Numbered from the stretch's first letter, positions 1 to 9,741 are shown. The stretch is DNA of 64,000 nucleotides from Azospirillum sp. TSH58 (GCF_003119115.1 NZ_CP022369.1:372001-436000), one strand, 5' to 3'. The notes: a model not told the origin generated them from the sequence alone. Numbers and translations: made by a program.

Positions 1-2746
1 CGGAGAGGGGCGGGCGGTTGACGAGATCCTCCTCGCCCTTGCCGCGCAACGCCAGCTTGGTCGCGGCGAGTTCCTTGAGCACATGGCGGGTGTCCGCCCG
101 CTCCGGGATCGGGCTGCCGAGCTGGCCCAGAGCGGTGCGGCACGCGCCGAGCGCCGCCGGCAGGTTCTGCCGCGACACATGCATCTGGATCTGCGTCTCG
201 TAGGCCAGCGCGCGGTCCAGGACGGTGCGGGCGTTGGCCTCGATGGCGCCGGCCAGCGGCGTCGCCGCGGCGACGTCGCCGTTCACCGCCGCGATCTCCG
301 CCGCTTCGGCGTGCAGGCTGAGCGCCAGATCGTACAGGCGCGACCAGCCGTCCTCGGGGAGCAGCCCGACCCCGGTGATGAGGTAGTCGAAGGCCGGCCC
401 CAGCGCCGCCGAGGCGCGCGCCGCCTGCCCGGCCAGCAGGTTGTAGCGGGCCAGCCGCTCCCTCTGCTCCGGCGACAGCAGGGGCACGGCACGGTTCAAC
501 TGGTTGGCGATGGCGAACAGCCGGTCGCCCGCTCGATCTCCCGCCCGATCTCCCGCCCGATCTCCCGCCAGGTCCTGGCTGCGTTCCAGGACGAGGCCGA
601 CGGCGAGGTGGCAGGCCAGGGCTTCGGCGTCCGGCAGCATGCTGTAGGCCGCCTGCTGCACCCGGTCGTGGACGAAACGATAGGTGGCGCGCGGCGACAC
701 GCTGTCCATGTCGGCGTAGCGGTAGGCGTCGCCCACCGGGACGACAAGCCCGCTGCGCAGGGCCGGCCACAGCGCCGCCGCCGTGGCGGCGGAGGTCCGC
801 CGGCCGGCGTCGGCCAGGGTGGCGAGATCGAACGCGCTGCCGATGCAGGCGGCGGTCTGGACGACGGAAAGCGTCTCGGCGGGAAGCTCGCGGATGCGGC
901 GGACCACGAAGGTGACGACGTCGTCGACCATCCGTTCCATCCGCTGGGACTCGATGGCCTCCAGATTCCAGTTCCACACCCCGGCGAGGCTGTCGTAGGC
1001 GATCAGCCCGCCCTGTTCCAGCGATTCCAGGAACTGGCCCAGGAAGAACGGGTTGCCCAGCGTGTTGGCGATCAGCCGTTCGGCCAGGGGGCGCACGTCG
1101 TCGGGGGCCGCGTGCAGCGTGTCGGACAGCAGGGCGACCACCGCGTCGGCGTCGAGCCCGCCGAGATTGACGTCGCGCACCGGCACGCCGCGCTCGCCGA
1201 AGGTCTGGATCGTGTGGCGCAGCGGGTGGAGCGCGTCGACCTCGGTGTCGCGGCAGGTGCCGACCAGCAGGAAATGGCCGAGGTCCGGATCGCCCGCCAA
1301 GCCCTCCAGCAGCTTCAGCGTGGCGAGGTCGGCCCATTGCAGGTCGTCCAGGAACAGCACCAGCGGGTGCCCCGCCCCGGCGAAGACGCGGACGAAGTTG
1401 CGGAAGACGTAGATGAAGCGCTCGTGCGCCTCCACCGGGCCCAGCTCCGGGACCGGCGGCTGGGGGCCGATCAGCCGTTCGACGTGCGGGATGACGTCGG
1501 TGATGACCCGCCCGTTGGGACCGAGTGCCGCGAGGAGGCGGGCGCGCCAGCGCGCCAGCGACTCCGGGCCGGTGGCGAAGGTCTGCCGCACCAGGGTCTT
1601 GAAGGCCTCGATCACCGGGGCGTAGGGGATGTCGCGCTTCAGCGGCTCGAACTTGCCGGTGATGAAGAAGCCGTGGCGGGCGATCACCGGCTTGTGCAGC
1701 TCGCGGACCAGCGCCGATTTGCCGACGCCCGAATAGCCGGAGATCAGCAGGGCTTCGAACCCGCCGCCGGCGGCGCGGCCGAAGGCGTCGAGAAGCACGC
1801 GGAACTGCGCGGTGCGGCCGTAGAGCTTCTGCGGGATGCGCAGCACCGGACGGACGTCCCGGCTGGCCAGCGTGAAGGGCTCGACGCGGCCATGGGCGCG
1901 CCATTCGGTCAGGCAGCGTTCGAGGTCGGCGCGCAGGCCGAAGGCGCTCTGGTAGCGCTCCTCCGGGTTCTTCGCCATCAGCCGGGCCACGATGGCGGCC
2001 AGCGGTTCGGGCACCAGCGGGTTGAGCTTGTGCGCCGGGACGGGCGTCCGCGCGATGTGGCAATGCACCAGCTCCAGCGGGTCGCCGGAGGGGAACGGGG
2101 GCTGGCCGGTCAGGAACTCGTGGAAGGTGGCGCCCAGGGCGTAGAAGTCGGCGCGGTAGTCCACCGACCGGTTCATCCGCCCGGTCTGCTCCGGCGCCAT
2201 GTAGGCGAGCGTGCCCTCCATGGTGCCGACGTCCGGGTCGCCCGCCTCTTCGCGCGACAGCTCCGACGCGATGCCGAAATCGATGAGGTTGAACTGGCCG
2301 GTCGCCGGGTTCCAGATCAGGTTTCCGGGGCTGATGTCCTTGTGGACGACCCCGGCGTCGTGCACGGCGGCCAGCGCGTCGACCGCCTGGAGCGCCATCC
2401 GCAGGAAGACCGCGACGTCCTCCGTCCGCACGTCCGGGAGGCCGTCCAGGGCGGTGCCGCCGATGTCGCGGAACACCATCATCAGCCCGCTGCCGTGGGG
2501 CACGCAGTCCAGCGCCTCCACGACCCCGGCGTGGCGCAACCGGCGGGTGATGGCGAACTCACGCAGGAACGCCGCCTTCTCCTCCCCGCCGATGTCCGCG
2601 CCGGACAGGAGCTTGCAGATGACCGGCAGGCCGTCGTCGCGGCGGATGGCGCGCAGCACGGTGGAGCGCGACCCCACATGCAGCGTCTCGACAACGCGGA
2701 AGCCCGGTAACGCGGGCAAGGTTGCGGTGGGGATGGCCCCGATCAC
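1..2746 (-). CDS. Serine/threonine kinase with AAA ATPase module (C-terminus outside window)
   Basis: A continuous leftward frame of about 915 codons runs off the left edge. The first ~270 residues are a eukaryotic-type Ser/Thr kinase: a VHKDISPGNL catalytic loop, an IDFG metal-binding motif and an APEQTGR activation-segment end are all visible. A predicted-ATPase module follows, with Walker A GYSGVGKS near residue 337. This order is known from large multi-domain signalling kinases that often end in GAF and histidine-kinase domains; that part is not in view. I chose the GTG start because AAGGA lies 9 nt upstream and an in-frame stop lies just beyond; a nearby ATG at 2756 is out of frame. It is divergent from the FAD oxidoreductase gene at 3012. 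Its target is unknown. Confidence 0.85.
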   Translation of the reverse strand, partial: MIGAIPTATLPALPGFRVVETLHVGSRSTVLRAIRRDDGLPVICKLLSGADIGGEEKAAFLREFAITRRLRHAGVVEALDCVPHGSGLMMVFRDIGGTALDGLPDVRTEDVAVFLRMALQAVDALAAVHDAGVVHKDISPGNLIWNPATGQFNLIDFGIASELSREEAGDPDVGTMEGTLAYMAPEQTGRMNRSVDYRADFYALGATFHEFLTGQPPFPSGDPLELVHCHIARTPVPAHKLNPLVPEPLAAIVARLMAKNPEERYQSAFGLRADLERCLTEWRAHGRVEPFTLASRDVRPVLRIPQKLYGRTAQFRVLLDAFGRAAGGGFEALLISGYSGVGKSALVRELHKPVIARHGFFITGKFEPLKRDIPYAPVIEAFKTLVRQTFATGPESLARWRARLLAALGPNGRVITDVIPHVERLIGPQPPVPELGPVEAHERFIYVFRNFVRVFAGAGHPLVLFLDDLQWADLATLKLLEGLAGDPDLGHFLLVGTCRDTEVDALHPLRHTIQTFGERGVPVRDVNLGGLDADAVVALLSDTLHAAPDDVRPLAERLIANTLGNPFFLGQFLESLEQGGLIAYDSLAGVWNWNLEAIESQRMERMVDDVVTFVVRRIRELPAETLSVVQTAACIGSAFDLATLADAGRRTSAATAAALWPALRSGLVVPVGDAYRYADMDSVSPRATYRFVHDRVQQAAYSMLPDAEALACHLAVGLVLERSQDLAGDRAGDRAGDRAGDRLFAIANQLNRAVPLLSPEQRERLARYNLLAGQAARASAALGPAFDYLITGVGLLPEDGWSRLYDLALSLHAEAAEIAAVNGDVAAATPLAGAIEANARTVLDRALAYETQIQMHVSRQNLPAALGACRTALGQLGSPIPERADTRHVLKELAATKLALRGKGEEDLVNRPPLS
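528..575. repeat. 12-bp tandem repeat inside the kinase gene
   Basis: Three near-identical 12-bp units (consensus cccgcccgatct) plus a degenerate fourth lie in frame in the kinase/ATPase gene and encode a repeated Ala-Gly-Asp-Arg tetrapeptide on the minus strand. Unit length is a multiple of three, so copy-number change would not shift the frame. Confidence 0.8.
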
Positions 2747-3011
2747 GACGCAGCATCCTTATGTCGCGTGGTTTGCGGTATCCGTTATAGAAGGTCGCGC
2801 CACGGTGGAGCAAGCGCAGGGCGTGCCGGCCGGGTTTTTGCACGATTTTTGCTTGGCGATCGTACGGCGCATAGGCCGGCATCATCGGCGAAACGGCGCA
2901 ATAGTTCAATTGCGGTACGACAATTTATGCTAACCTCGCCCGCAATTTCTGACGAGTACCGCGAAAGAGCGTGGCGCCGTCACGGGGATGCCGGATCTGC
3001 GGGGGGAGAGC

Positions 3012-5306
3012 ATGGCGAAGACGAGGGTTGCAATTCTGGGTGGTGGCGTCGGCGCCCTCACCACGGCGCATTTCCTGTCCGACACGGACGAGAAGCGGGC
3101 GCGCTACGACGTCACCATCTATCAGATGGGTTGGCGGCTGGGCGGCAAGGGCGCCACCGGGCGCGACCAGTGGAACCGCATCCAGGAACATGGGCTGCAT
3201 GTCTGGTTCGGCTTCTACAACAACGCCTTCAAGATGCTTCAGGACGTCTTCGACGTGTGGAAGCGCTCGCCGGACAACACTTTCCAGTCCTGGCGGGACG
3301 TGCTGAAGCCGCAGCGCTTCACCCCCATCGGCATGGTGCTGGACGGCGGCAAGCCGGCCTACTGGCCGCTGACCTGGCCGGTGCTGGGCGGCGAGCCGGG
3401 CTCGGCCAACGTCATGCCGACCCTGCCGCAGGCCATCGCGTCGCTGGTCGGCGTGGTGCGCGACGTCTTCGAGAACTGGGACGAATTGAGCGGCCTGATC
3501 GTCGATGGCAAGCTGGTCCACATCGACGGCCGCACCGTCGCGCCGATGCCGGTCCTGCCGGCCGACCAGCAGGTCCTGCCGGCGCCCCTCGCCACCCGCT
3601 TCGCCGACGCGATCCGCGGCTGGAAGGACCGCGAGGTCCGCCATCTGGCGCAGGCCGAGGCGCTGCTGAAGGGCGCCGCCGTGACCACCGCGAAGGACGC
3701 CGCCGTGGCCGCCCACCGGCTGATCCGGGCGCTGGCCGACGGGCAGCCGTCCACGCCGTCCACCACTGGGGCGGCGACTCCGCCGGTGGAGCATTTCCAC
3801 GACCTGATGAAGCTTCTGCGGCTGATCGAGGCCGCGGCGGCCACCCTGCCGCGCAACCACGTGGCGCGCGACCTGCTGGCCTTCGTGCTTCCCTTCACCG
3901 TCGGCATCATCGCCGATTTCGGGATCGAGAAGCGCACCGCCGACTCCCTGGACGATCTGGAATTCACCGACTGGCTGATCCGCCATGGCGGCGACGCCGA
4001 GGCGCTGAAGCAGAGCTGCTCGCTGCGCACCTGCTACGACACCTTCATGCAGTACAAGGACGGCGACTACCGGCAGCCCAACTGGGGCGCGGGCGTCGCG
4101 GCGCTGTCCTGCGTGCGGATGTTCGCCACCTGCCGTGAATCGGTGATGTGGAACATGGAAGCGGGCATGGGCGAGGTCATCATCGCGCCCATCTACCAGA
4201 CCCTGCTCCAGAACGGCGTGAAGGTGAAGTTCTTCCGCCGCGTCGAGGACATCGGCCTGTCCGACGACCGCGCGCTGGTCGAGACCGTGCGCCTCGCCCG
4301 TCAGGTCGATCTCGTCGACGGCGCGGACGACTACCAGCCGCTGATCACCGTGCCGCTGGAGGACAGGAAGTTCCTGCTGGCCTGGCCGTTGGAGCCGCTG
4401 TGGGACCAGATCAAGGACGCCGACAAGGTCCAGGCGGCGCTCGCCACCAACAACTCCTCGCTGGAATCGCACTGGTGCGCGTGGGAGCCGGTCGGGAGCG
4501 AGACGCTGCAGCGCGGCCGCGACTTCGACATCGCCGTCCTCGGCATCTCCATGGGCGGCTTCAAGGCGATGAACGACCAGCCGACCCTGGCGGCGGAGCT
4601 GCAGGCGGCCTCGCCGGCCTTCAACGCCATGACCAGCAACATCGGCATCATTCCGACGCTGTCGATGCAGCTGTGGTGCGGTCCCGACCTCCAGGGGCTG
4701 GGCTGGGAGCCGGGGCAGCCGGCCGCCGTCGCCGGGCCGGAGCCGTGGTCGATCTGGGCGGAGATGGGGCAGACGCTGCCCTACGAGTTCCGCCCCGGCG
4801 AGACCGGCGCGCCGAAGTCGGTGCATTACATCTGCGGCGTCTGGCAGACCGGTCTGGTCGCCCGTCCGACCACCGACCTCGCGGTGCCGCAGGAGGCCTT
4901 GGACAACGTCACGAACAGCGCGGCGGAGTGGCTGGACGCCTACATGGGCAATTTCTGGCCGAAGGCGACGGTTTCCGGCCATGGCGGCGTCGGCTTCAAC
5001 TGGAACGTCCTCTACGATCCATGGAACGGCACCGGGCGGGAGCGGCTGTCGCACCAGATCATCCGCGCCAACGTCGATCCCACCGAAACGCTGCCGGGCA
5101 GCGCCGCCGGCTCCACCCAGTACCGGCTGCGCACCGACGCGAGCGGGTTCTACAACCTGTTCCTGGCCGGCTGCTGGGTCCGCACCGGCTTCAACACCTC
5201 CTGCATCGAGGCGACGGTGATGTCCGGCATGCAGGCGGCGCGGGCCATCTCCGGAACGCCGCTGTTCATCTCCGGTGAGAACTTCCTGAACGGGGCGCCG
5301 TCGTGA
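3012..5306 (+). CDS. FAD-dependent oxidoreductase (amine oxidase / phytoene-desaturase-like fold)
   Basis: The N-terminus MAKTRVAILGGGVGALT is a Rossmann FAD-binding motif (GxGxxG variant), followed by GWRLGGKGATGR and EHGLHVWFGFYNNAF, which resemble the second FAD-contact region of the amine oxidase, carotenoid desaturase and HpnE superfamily. The protein is 764 aa, larger than a minimal desaturase (~450-500 aa), with extra helical insertions around residues 130-290. I chose the ATG at 3012 because GGGGGAG lies just upstream and because the paralogue at 9726 begins the same way; an in-frame ATG at 2988 is possible. It overlaps the next gene by GTGA, so the two are probably translationally coupled. 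The substrate is unknown; a hydrophobic isoprenoid or lipid is plausible given the FadL gene nearby. Confidence 0.85.
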   Translation: MAKTRVAILGGGVGALTTAHFLSDTDEKRARYDVTIYQMGWRLGGKGATGRDQWNRIQEHGLHVWFGFYNNAFKMLQDVFDVWKRSPDNTFQSWRDVLKPQRFTPIGMVLDGGKPAYWPLTWPVLGGEPGSANVMPTLPQAIASLVGVVRDVFENWDELSGLIVDGKLVHIDGRTVAPMPVLPADQQVLPAPLATRFADAIRGWKDREVRHLAQAEALLKGAAVTTAKDAAVAAHRLIRALADGQPSTPSTTGAATPPVEHFHDLMKLLRLIEAAAATLPRNHVARDLLAFVLPFTVGIIADFGIEKRTADSLDDLEFTDWLIRHGGDAEALKQSCSLRTCYDTFMQYKDGDYRQPNWGAGVAALSCVRMFATCRESVMWNMEAGMGEVIIAPIYQTLLQNGVKVKFFRRVEDIGLSDDRALVETVRLARQVDLVDGADDYQPLITVPLEDRKFLLAWPLEPLWDQIKDADKVQAALATNNSSLESHWCAWEPVGSETLQRGRDFDIAVLGISMGGFKAMNDQPTLAAELQAASPAFNAMTSNIGIIPTLSMQLWCGPDLQGLGWEPGQPAAVAGPEPWSIWAEMGQTLPYEFRPGETGAPKSVHYICGVWQTGLVARPTTDLAVPQEALDNVTNSAAEWLDAYMGNFWPKATVSGHGGVGFNWNVLYDPWNGTGRERLSHQIIRANVDPTETLPGSAAGSTQYRLRTDASGFYNLFLAGCWVRTGFNTSCIEATVMSGMQAARAISGTPLFISGENFLNGAPS

Positions 5307-6268
5307 CCGCCCCCCGCTACGTCTCCTTCGCCGGGCACGGCGAGGTGTCGATCGCCGCGCCGGGCGTCTTCACCGACAGCCTCGCCACCGCCTTCGTCGT
5401 GCGCAGCAACCCGGTGAACACCCAGGCGCTGGTCGACAAGCTGCTGAACGCGGCGCCCGCCGGGGCGGTGCGCTACACGGTGGCCGGTCCGGTCGCGCTG
5501 TGCACCTTCCTGTCGGTGGGGCGCTGCACCAGCCCGACCGAGCCGTTCGGCTGGATTCCCTACCGGGAGGCCTCGCTGTGGCTGCCGCTGATCGAGCATC
5601 GGCCCGGCCACTGGCCGCGGCTGGTGCTGTGGATGCCCTACGTCTTCCCGGACGCGACCATTCCGCTGGTCTGCGGGCGGGAAGGCTGGGGCTTCGCCAA
5701 GTCGCTGGGCCGCATCACGCTGCCGGAGGAGGGGGCCGAGGCGCCGCGCTTCGTCTGCGAGACGACGCTGTTCCGCACCCTGTCCTCCGACTGCGAGGGG
5801 GTGTTTGCGCCTCTGCTGACGGTGGAGGGCGGGCCGTGGACCCCCGGTTCGGCGTGGCAGAGCCTTGAGGATCTCGCCGCCGACCTCGGCGACGCGCTGA
5901 AGGCGCTGCTGCGCCCCGGCGGTCTGGTCGAGGGGGCGGAAGTCGCCGTCAAGGCGGTGGAATCGCTGCTGGCCGGCATCGTGCCGGTCATCAACCTGAA
6001 GCAGTTCCGCGACGCCCCCGACAGCGAACGGGCCTGCTATCAGGCGCTGATCGACTGCCCGATGCATGTCGACCGCTTCCGCGGTGCGTGGCCGATGCGG
6101 GGCGACTGGACGCTGCGGGTGGCCGACTACGCCAGCCATCAGGTCATCTCGGACTTCGGCTTCGCGGCCGGGCCGGACGGCAGCGCCACCGTCCATGTGG
6201 ATTTCGCCCTGCAGATCCACATGGACTTCCGCGCCAACCCCGGCCGGGTGGTCTGGCAGGCGGAATGA
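5303..6268 (+). CDS. Acetoacetate decarboxylase-family protein
   Basis: A 321-aa protein of the acetoacetate decarboxylase (ADC) superfamily. The segment GREGWGFAKSLGRI carries a lysine (Lys133) that probably matches the Schiff-base lysine of the family, and YREASLWLPL (Glu89) resembles the region holding the conserved acidic residue. In classical ADC a second lysine follows the catalytic one; here it is serine, so true acetoacetate decarboxylation is doubtful. Many family members are hydratases, aldolases or cyclases. The GTG start overlaps the stop of the preceding oxidoreductase (GTGA), which argues that both act in one pathway. It ends just before a strong hairpin. Confidence 0.8.
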   Translation: MTAPRYVSFAGHGEVSIAAPGVFTDSLATAFVVRSNPVNTQALVDKLLNAAPAGAVRYTVAGPVALCTFLSVGRCTSPTEPFGWIPYREASLWLPLIEHRPGHWPRLVLWMPYVFPDATIPLVCGREGWGFAKSLGRITLPEEGAEAPRFVCETTLFRTLSSDCEGVFAPLLTVEGGPWTPGSAWQSLEDLAADLGDALKALLRPGGLVEGAEVAVKAVESLLAGIVPVINLKQFRDAPDSERACYQALIDCPMHVDRFRGAWPMRGDWTLRVADYASHQVISDFGFAAGPDGSATVHVDFALQIHMDFRANPGRVVWQAE

Positions 6269-6275
6269 GGACAAG

Positions 6276-6303
6276 GGCGCCGGCCCGAGGGAAGGCCGGC
6301 GCC
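6276..6303. terminator. Hairpin between convergent genes
   Basis: A perfect 10-bp stem (ggcgccggcc / ggccggcgcc) with an 8-nt loop lies between the convergent ADC-family and fadL-type genes. No long T-tract follows on either strand. It could act as a bidirectional terminator. Confidence 0.6.
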
Positions 6304-6323
6304 GTTCGTGTCATGAAAGACCG

Positions 6324-7703
6324 TCAGAACGAGGCGCTGAGGCTCAGCGCCACGATGTCGGTGCCGTTGCAGAACTTCCCCGGATTGACCGCGGAGCCGT
6401 TGGGCGGCGTGCCGTTGCTCACGCACTCCTGGAAGCCGTGGGAAAAGGCGCCGTCCAGCCGCAGCGTCTCGGAGAAGGCGTAGCCGACGCCGAAGCTGGC
6501 GTGTTTGGTGATGACCACCGGGATGACCGAGACGATGTCCTCCGCCGGGGCGGTCTTGCCGGCCCAGCGGAAGCCGGCGCGCAGGGTCAGCGCGTCGGTC
6601 ACTTGGTAAGCGCCGCCTATGGCGACGATGTTGATGTCGCGGTAGCGCTGCGGCAGCGTCTCCCACACCGTGCCGAGGCCCGGCACGTCGACGCGGATGT
6701 TGTACTGGCGCAGCGCCTGAGCCCAGAAGGCCCGCCGGTAGTCGAAGGCGAGGGTCAGGTCGGGCCGCAGCCGGTGGCTGACGCCGATGCCGACCTCGGC
6801 GGGGAGCTGGAAATTCCCCAGCGTGTACTTGGCGGGCTGTGTCAGCCGGGTGCCGTCGGGCGCCAGCACGATCACCGAGCCGTCGCCGGTCAGATTGTTG
6901 AGCGCCGTGCGGAACTGGTAGAAGGCGCCGACGGTGGTATCGGCCTGCGGTTTCCAGGTCAGGCCGAGACGGCCGCTGACCCCGTCGCCCTCCACCCCGG
7001 CGCGGGCGATCGACGGGTCGAAGATGTCGAAATAGACGCCGCCGCCCATGCCGACGATGGCGCTGGCCGCCGGCAGCATCGGCCCCTGGCCGGTCAGCCG
7101 CCCGGTGGCGGCCAGCGCGCCGAGCTGGTCCGCCCCCTGAAGGACGCGGAAGCCGAGGCCCGCCCGCACATAATCGATGGCGCCGGCCACCGTGACCTTG
7201 GGCGTCACGTCCCAGGCGGCGGCCAGCGGGACGCGCATGAACATCGCCTCGCTGCTGGTGCGCAGCCCGCTGTCGACGCCGGACGGCAGGCGGGCCATGA
7301 AGGCGCCCTCGCCGTAATCGGTGCCGAAGCCGCCCTGGGCGTAGGCGCCAAGCCCCAGGGCCAGACCCTCGTGCCGCCAGACGAAGCCGCCCTGCGGGAT
7401 GTAGTAGCCCTGGAAGGGGAAGGTGTCCTTGCCGTGCGCGACCTCGCCGGTCCGCGTCTGCGTGGCGCGCAGCCCGGTCGGGGCGGCGACCACCAGCCCG
7501 CCCTCCAGATAGGAGGAGGAGCGCTGCGTCAGGGTCGCCGGGTTGAGGATCATGGCGGCGCCGCCGATGTCGGACGCCGCTCCGGTGCCGCCCATGCCCA
7601 TGGACACGGCCCCGAACCCTTCGAAGGTGTAGACGTCGGTGGCATGGGACGGAAACGCGGCGGCCAGGGTGGCCGCCGCGGCGAAAGCTGCAAAGACGCG
7701 CAT
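6324..7703 (-). CDS. FadL/TodX-type outer-membrane transporter (OMPP1 family)
   Basis: A 459-aa protein with an N-terminal signal peptide ending near SHATDVYTFEGFG, the family-typical GMGGTGAA and NPATLTQ segments close to the mature N-terminus, alternating beta-strand patterning, and a C-terminal phenylalanine expected of an outer-membrane barrel. FadL-family proteins let hydrophobic compounds such as long-chain fatty acids or aromatics cross the outer membrane. It lies 13 nt downstream of the second FAD oxidoreductase on the same strand, so the two are probably cotranscribed. The pairing suggests that the enzymes act on an imported or exported hydrophobic compound; the substrate is not identifiable. 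Confidence 0.85.
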   Translation of the reverse strand: MRVFAAFAAAATLAAAFPSHATDVYTFEGFGAVSMGMGGTGAASDIGGAAMILNPATLTQRSSSYLEGGLVVAAPTGLRATQTRTGEVAHGKDTFPFQGYYIPQGGFVWRHEGLALGLGAYAQGGFGTDYGEGAFMARLPSGVDSGLRTSSEAMFMRVPLAAAWDVTPKVTVAGAIDYVRAGLGFRVLQGADQLGALAATGRLTGQGPMLPAASAIVGMGGGVYFDIFDPSIARAGVEGDGVSGRLGLTWKPQADTTVGAFYQFRTALNNLTGDGSVIVLAPDGTRLTQPAKYTLGNFQLPAEVGIGVSHRLRPDLTLAFDYRRAFWAQALRQYNIRVDVPGLGTVWETLPQRYRDINIVAIGGAYQVTDALTLRAGFRWAGKTAPAEDIVSVIPVVITKHASFGVGYAFSETLRLDGAFSHGFQECVSNGTPPNGSAVNPGKFCNGTDIVALSLSASF

Positions 7704-7716
7704 CGAATCAGAAATC

Positions 7717-9726
7717 TCAGTCGGACGGGGTGAGGTCGATGGACTGGCGGGCGATGGCCTCGGCGGCCTGCTTTCCGGACAGGACGGCGATCTCGGCGCT
7801 GCCCGCGCTGAACCAGGTCCGCGTCCAGTCGCCAGCCAGGAAGGCGTTGACGAAACCGCTGTCGCCCGGCTTCAGCCGGGTCTCCACCGTCGCCGGGAAG
7901 CACTGCACGTAGAGTTCCGACGGGTCGAGGTTGTAGCGGTAGTAGGAGGAATAGACCTGGCTCTGGTCGAACACGCCGTCCTTGACCGTGTTGGGCCACA
8001 GAACCCCGATGTTGGCGTTCAGCCACTGTGTGGCGTCGCGTCGGACGTTCGCGGCCATGCGCTGCGGCAGGCCGCAGGCGTAGGGCGGGGCGCCGGCCGG
8101 CCAGCGGGCGGTGCCGCAGAAATACTCCACGGCCTTGACCGTGCCGGGCGGCCAGGATTCGGCGGGGATGAGGTGGCTCATCTCGCCCCAGCTGTCCAAC
8201 TCCTCGACATAGCTGGTCATGGCGGTCGGACCGGCCTTCCAGCCCATCTCCTCGATGCTCGGCGTCATCCAGAGCTGGACCGCCTGGGTCGGCACGGCCG
8301 GCGTCACCTCGACCATCTGCTTGAAGCGCAGGTCGGCCTGCATCAGCTCCGCCGCCGGCTCGGCCAGCGCGGCGGGCGGCATCGCCAGGACGACGAGGTC
8401 GAAATCCTTGCCGATCTCCAGCACCGATTCCCCGGCGGTGCAGTGGCAGAACACCGATTCAAGGTTGATGCCGGCGTCGCGGATCTTGTCGCCGTCGACG
8501 ATCTGGCTCCAGTCCGGCTCTGACGGCCAGCAGTAGAGCCACTTCCCGTCGTCGCCGTAGCCGACCTTGACGAACGGGTCGTAGGCGCCGTTGACGAGAT
8601 CGACCTGCCGGTTCAGGCGCACCCGCTCCACCCAGGCCCCGTTCTCCGAGGTTTCCAGCTTGGTCAGGCGGTGGAACAGCTTGATGTCCACCCCGCGCTG
8701 CTTCAGCACGAACCAGGCGGGCGTGAAGACGGTGTCGCCCATGCCGGCGTTCATCTTCCACAGCGGCGCGCCCTTGTAGGCGAAGCCCATCAGCAGAAGG
8801 ATCTCCGCCGCGGCACCCGCGGCGAAGCGCGCGTTCTCCGGCCCGTCGGTCGCTTCGCCGTTCTTGTAGGAGAAGCACATGTCGTAGAGCAGGCGCACCG
8901 GGGCCGACCACGCGAAGGTGTCGGAGATCCCGTTCTTCTGCAGCCATTCGCGGAAGTCTTCGCCGTTGATGCGGTCGAAGCCGTCCTTGCCGTAGGGCAG
9001 CACGTCGGCGAAGCAGCCGATGGCGAAGGCGAGGCCGAAATCGGCGAAGCAGGCGAATTCCCAGCCCTCGTCCGACAGCTTCAGCAGCGGTTCCAGGACC
9101 GTCTGGAAGCCCTTCTGGACGATCTTGAGCAGATCGACGATCAGCCCGTGGTCGAGGGCGCCGTCGTCGGCCTCCGCGATGTGGGCGCGCGCCTTCTCAA
9201 GGGCGTCCAGCCCGAGCTTCGCGGTGAGATGGCCGGGCAGATGGTCGTGCTTGGCGACCAGATTTTGCAGCGCGCCGATCAGGAAGGCCGCGAAGCCGTT
9301 CGGGCCGAGCGACCGCGGGTCGCCGGGCGTGCCGGAGCGCTCGGGAAAGTTCAGGTTCCAGGAGTGCCAGCGGGTCTTGCCGAAGCGCGGGATGTCCTGC
9401 ATCAGCGTCACCTGATACAGCGGGCGGAAGGCGTCCTGCCAGGTCTGGAAGGCGTAGTCGGCGGGCTTGTCCCACTCCGCGTAGGCGCCGCGCACCATGC
9501 GGAAGGCGTTGTCGTAGAAGCCCAGGAAGATGTGCAGCCCGTGCTCCTCGATGCGCTGGCCCTGCTTGGCGTTGCGGCCGCTGGCCCCCTTGCCGCCCAG
9601 CCGCCAGCCGTGGCTGACCAGCGTCACGTCGAACTTCTCGCGCAACGCCTCGGTCGCCGTGAGAGTCAGCGCGGCGGACACGCCCCCAAGCCCGCCGCCC
9701 AGCACCAGCACACGCGTCTTTCCCAT
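7717..9726 (-). CDS. FAD-dependent oxidoreductase, paralogue of the 3012 gene
   Basis: A 669-aa protein beginning MGKTRVLVLGGGLGGVSAA (FAD Rossmann motif), then HGWRLGGKGASGRN and EEHGLHIFLGFYDNAFRMV, matching the paralogue at 3012 motif by motif, including a late FLAGDWTRTWF segment that corresponds to FLAGCWVRTGF. It belongs to the amine oxidase/phytoene desaturase-like flavoprotein superfamily. I chose the ATG at 9726 by alignment with the paralogue; the frame is open further upstream (ATG 9777 and beyond). It precedes the fadL-type gene. The presence of two paralogues in one locus suggests sequential or heteromeric oxidations or desaturations, which is inference. Confidence 0.85.
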   Translation of the reverse strand: MGKTRVLVLGGGLGGVSAALTLTATEALREKFDVTLVSHGWRLGGKGASGRNAKQGQRIEEHGLHIFLGFYDNAFRMVRGAYAEWDKPADYAFQTWQDAFRPLYQVTLMQDIPRFGKTRWHSWNLNFPERSGTPGDPRSLGPNGFAAFLIGALQNLVAKHDHLPGHLTAKLGLDALEKARAHIAEADDGALDHGLIVDLLKIVQKGFQTVLEPLLKLSDEGWEFACFADFGLAFAIGCFADVLPYGKDGFDRINGEDFREWLQKNGISDTFAWSAPVRLLYDMCFSYKNGEATDGPENARFAAGAAAEILLLMGFAYKGAPLWKMNAGMGDTVFTPAWFVLKQRGVDIKLFHRLTKLETSENGAWVERVRLNRQVDLVNGAYDPFVKVGYGDDGKWLYCWPSEPDWSQIVDGDKIRDAGINLESVFCHCTAGESVLEIGKDFDLVVLAMPPAALAEPAAELMQADLRFKQMVEVTPAVPTQAVQLWMTPSIEEMGWKAGPTAMTSYVEELDSWGEMSHLIPAESWPPGTVKAVEYFCGTARWPAGAPPYACGLPQRMAANVRRDATQWLNANIGVLWPNTVKDGVFDQSQVYSSYYRYNLDPSELYVQCFPATVETRLKPGDSGFVNAFLAGDWTRTWFSAGSAEIAVLSGKQAAEAIARQSIDLTPSD

Positions 9727-9741
9727 CGCAGCCACCCCGAG

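Noticed and set aside
83..2710. 875-codon open frame on the plus strand
   Set aside because: It is antisense to the kinase/ATPase gene, whose minus-strand frame shows clear kinase and Walker motifs; the plus-strand translation is low-complexity Arg/Gly/Gln-rich, typical of GC-rich shadow frames.
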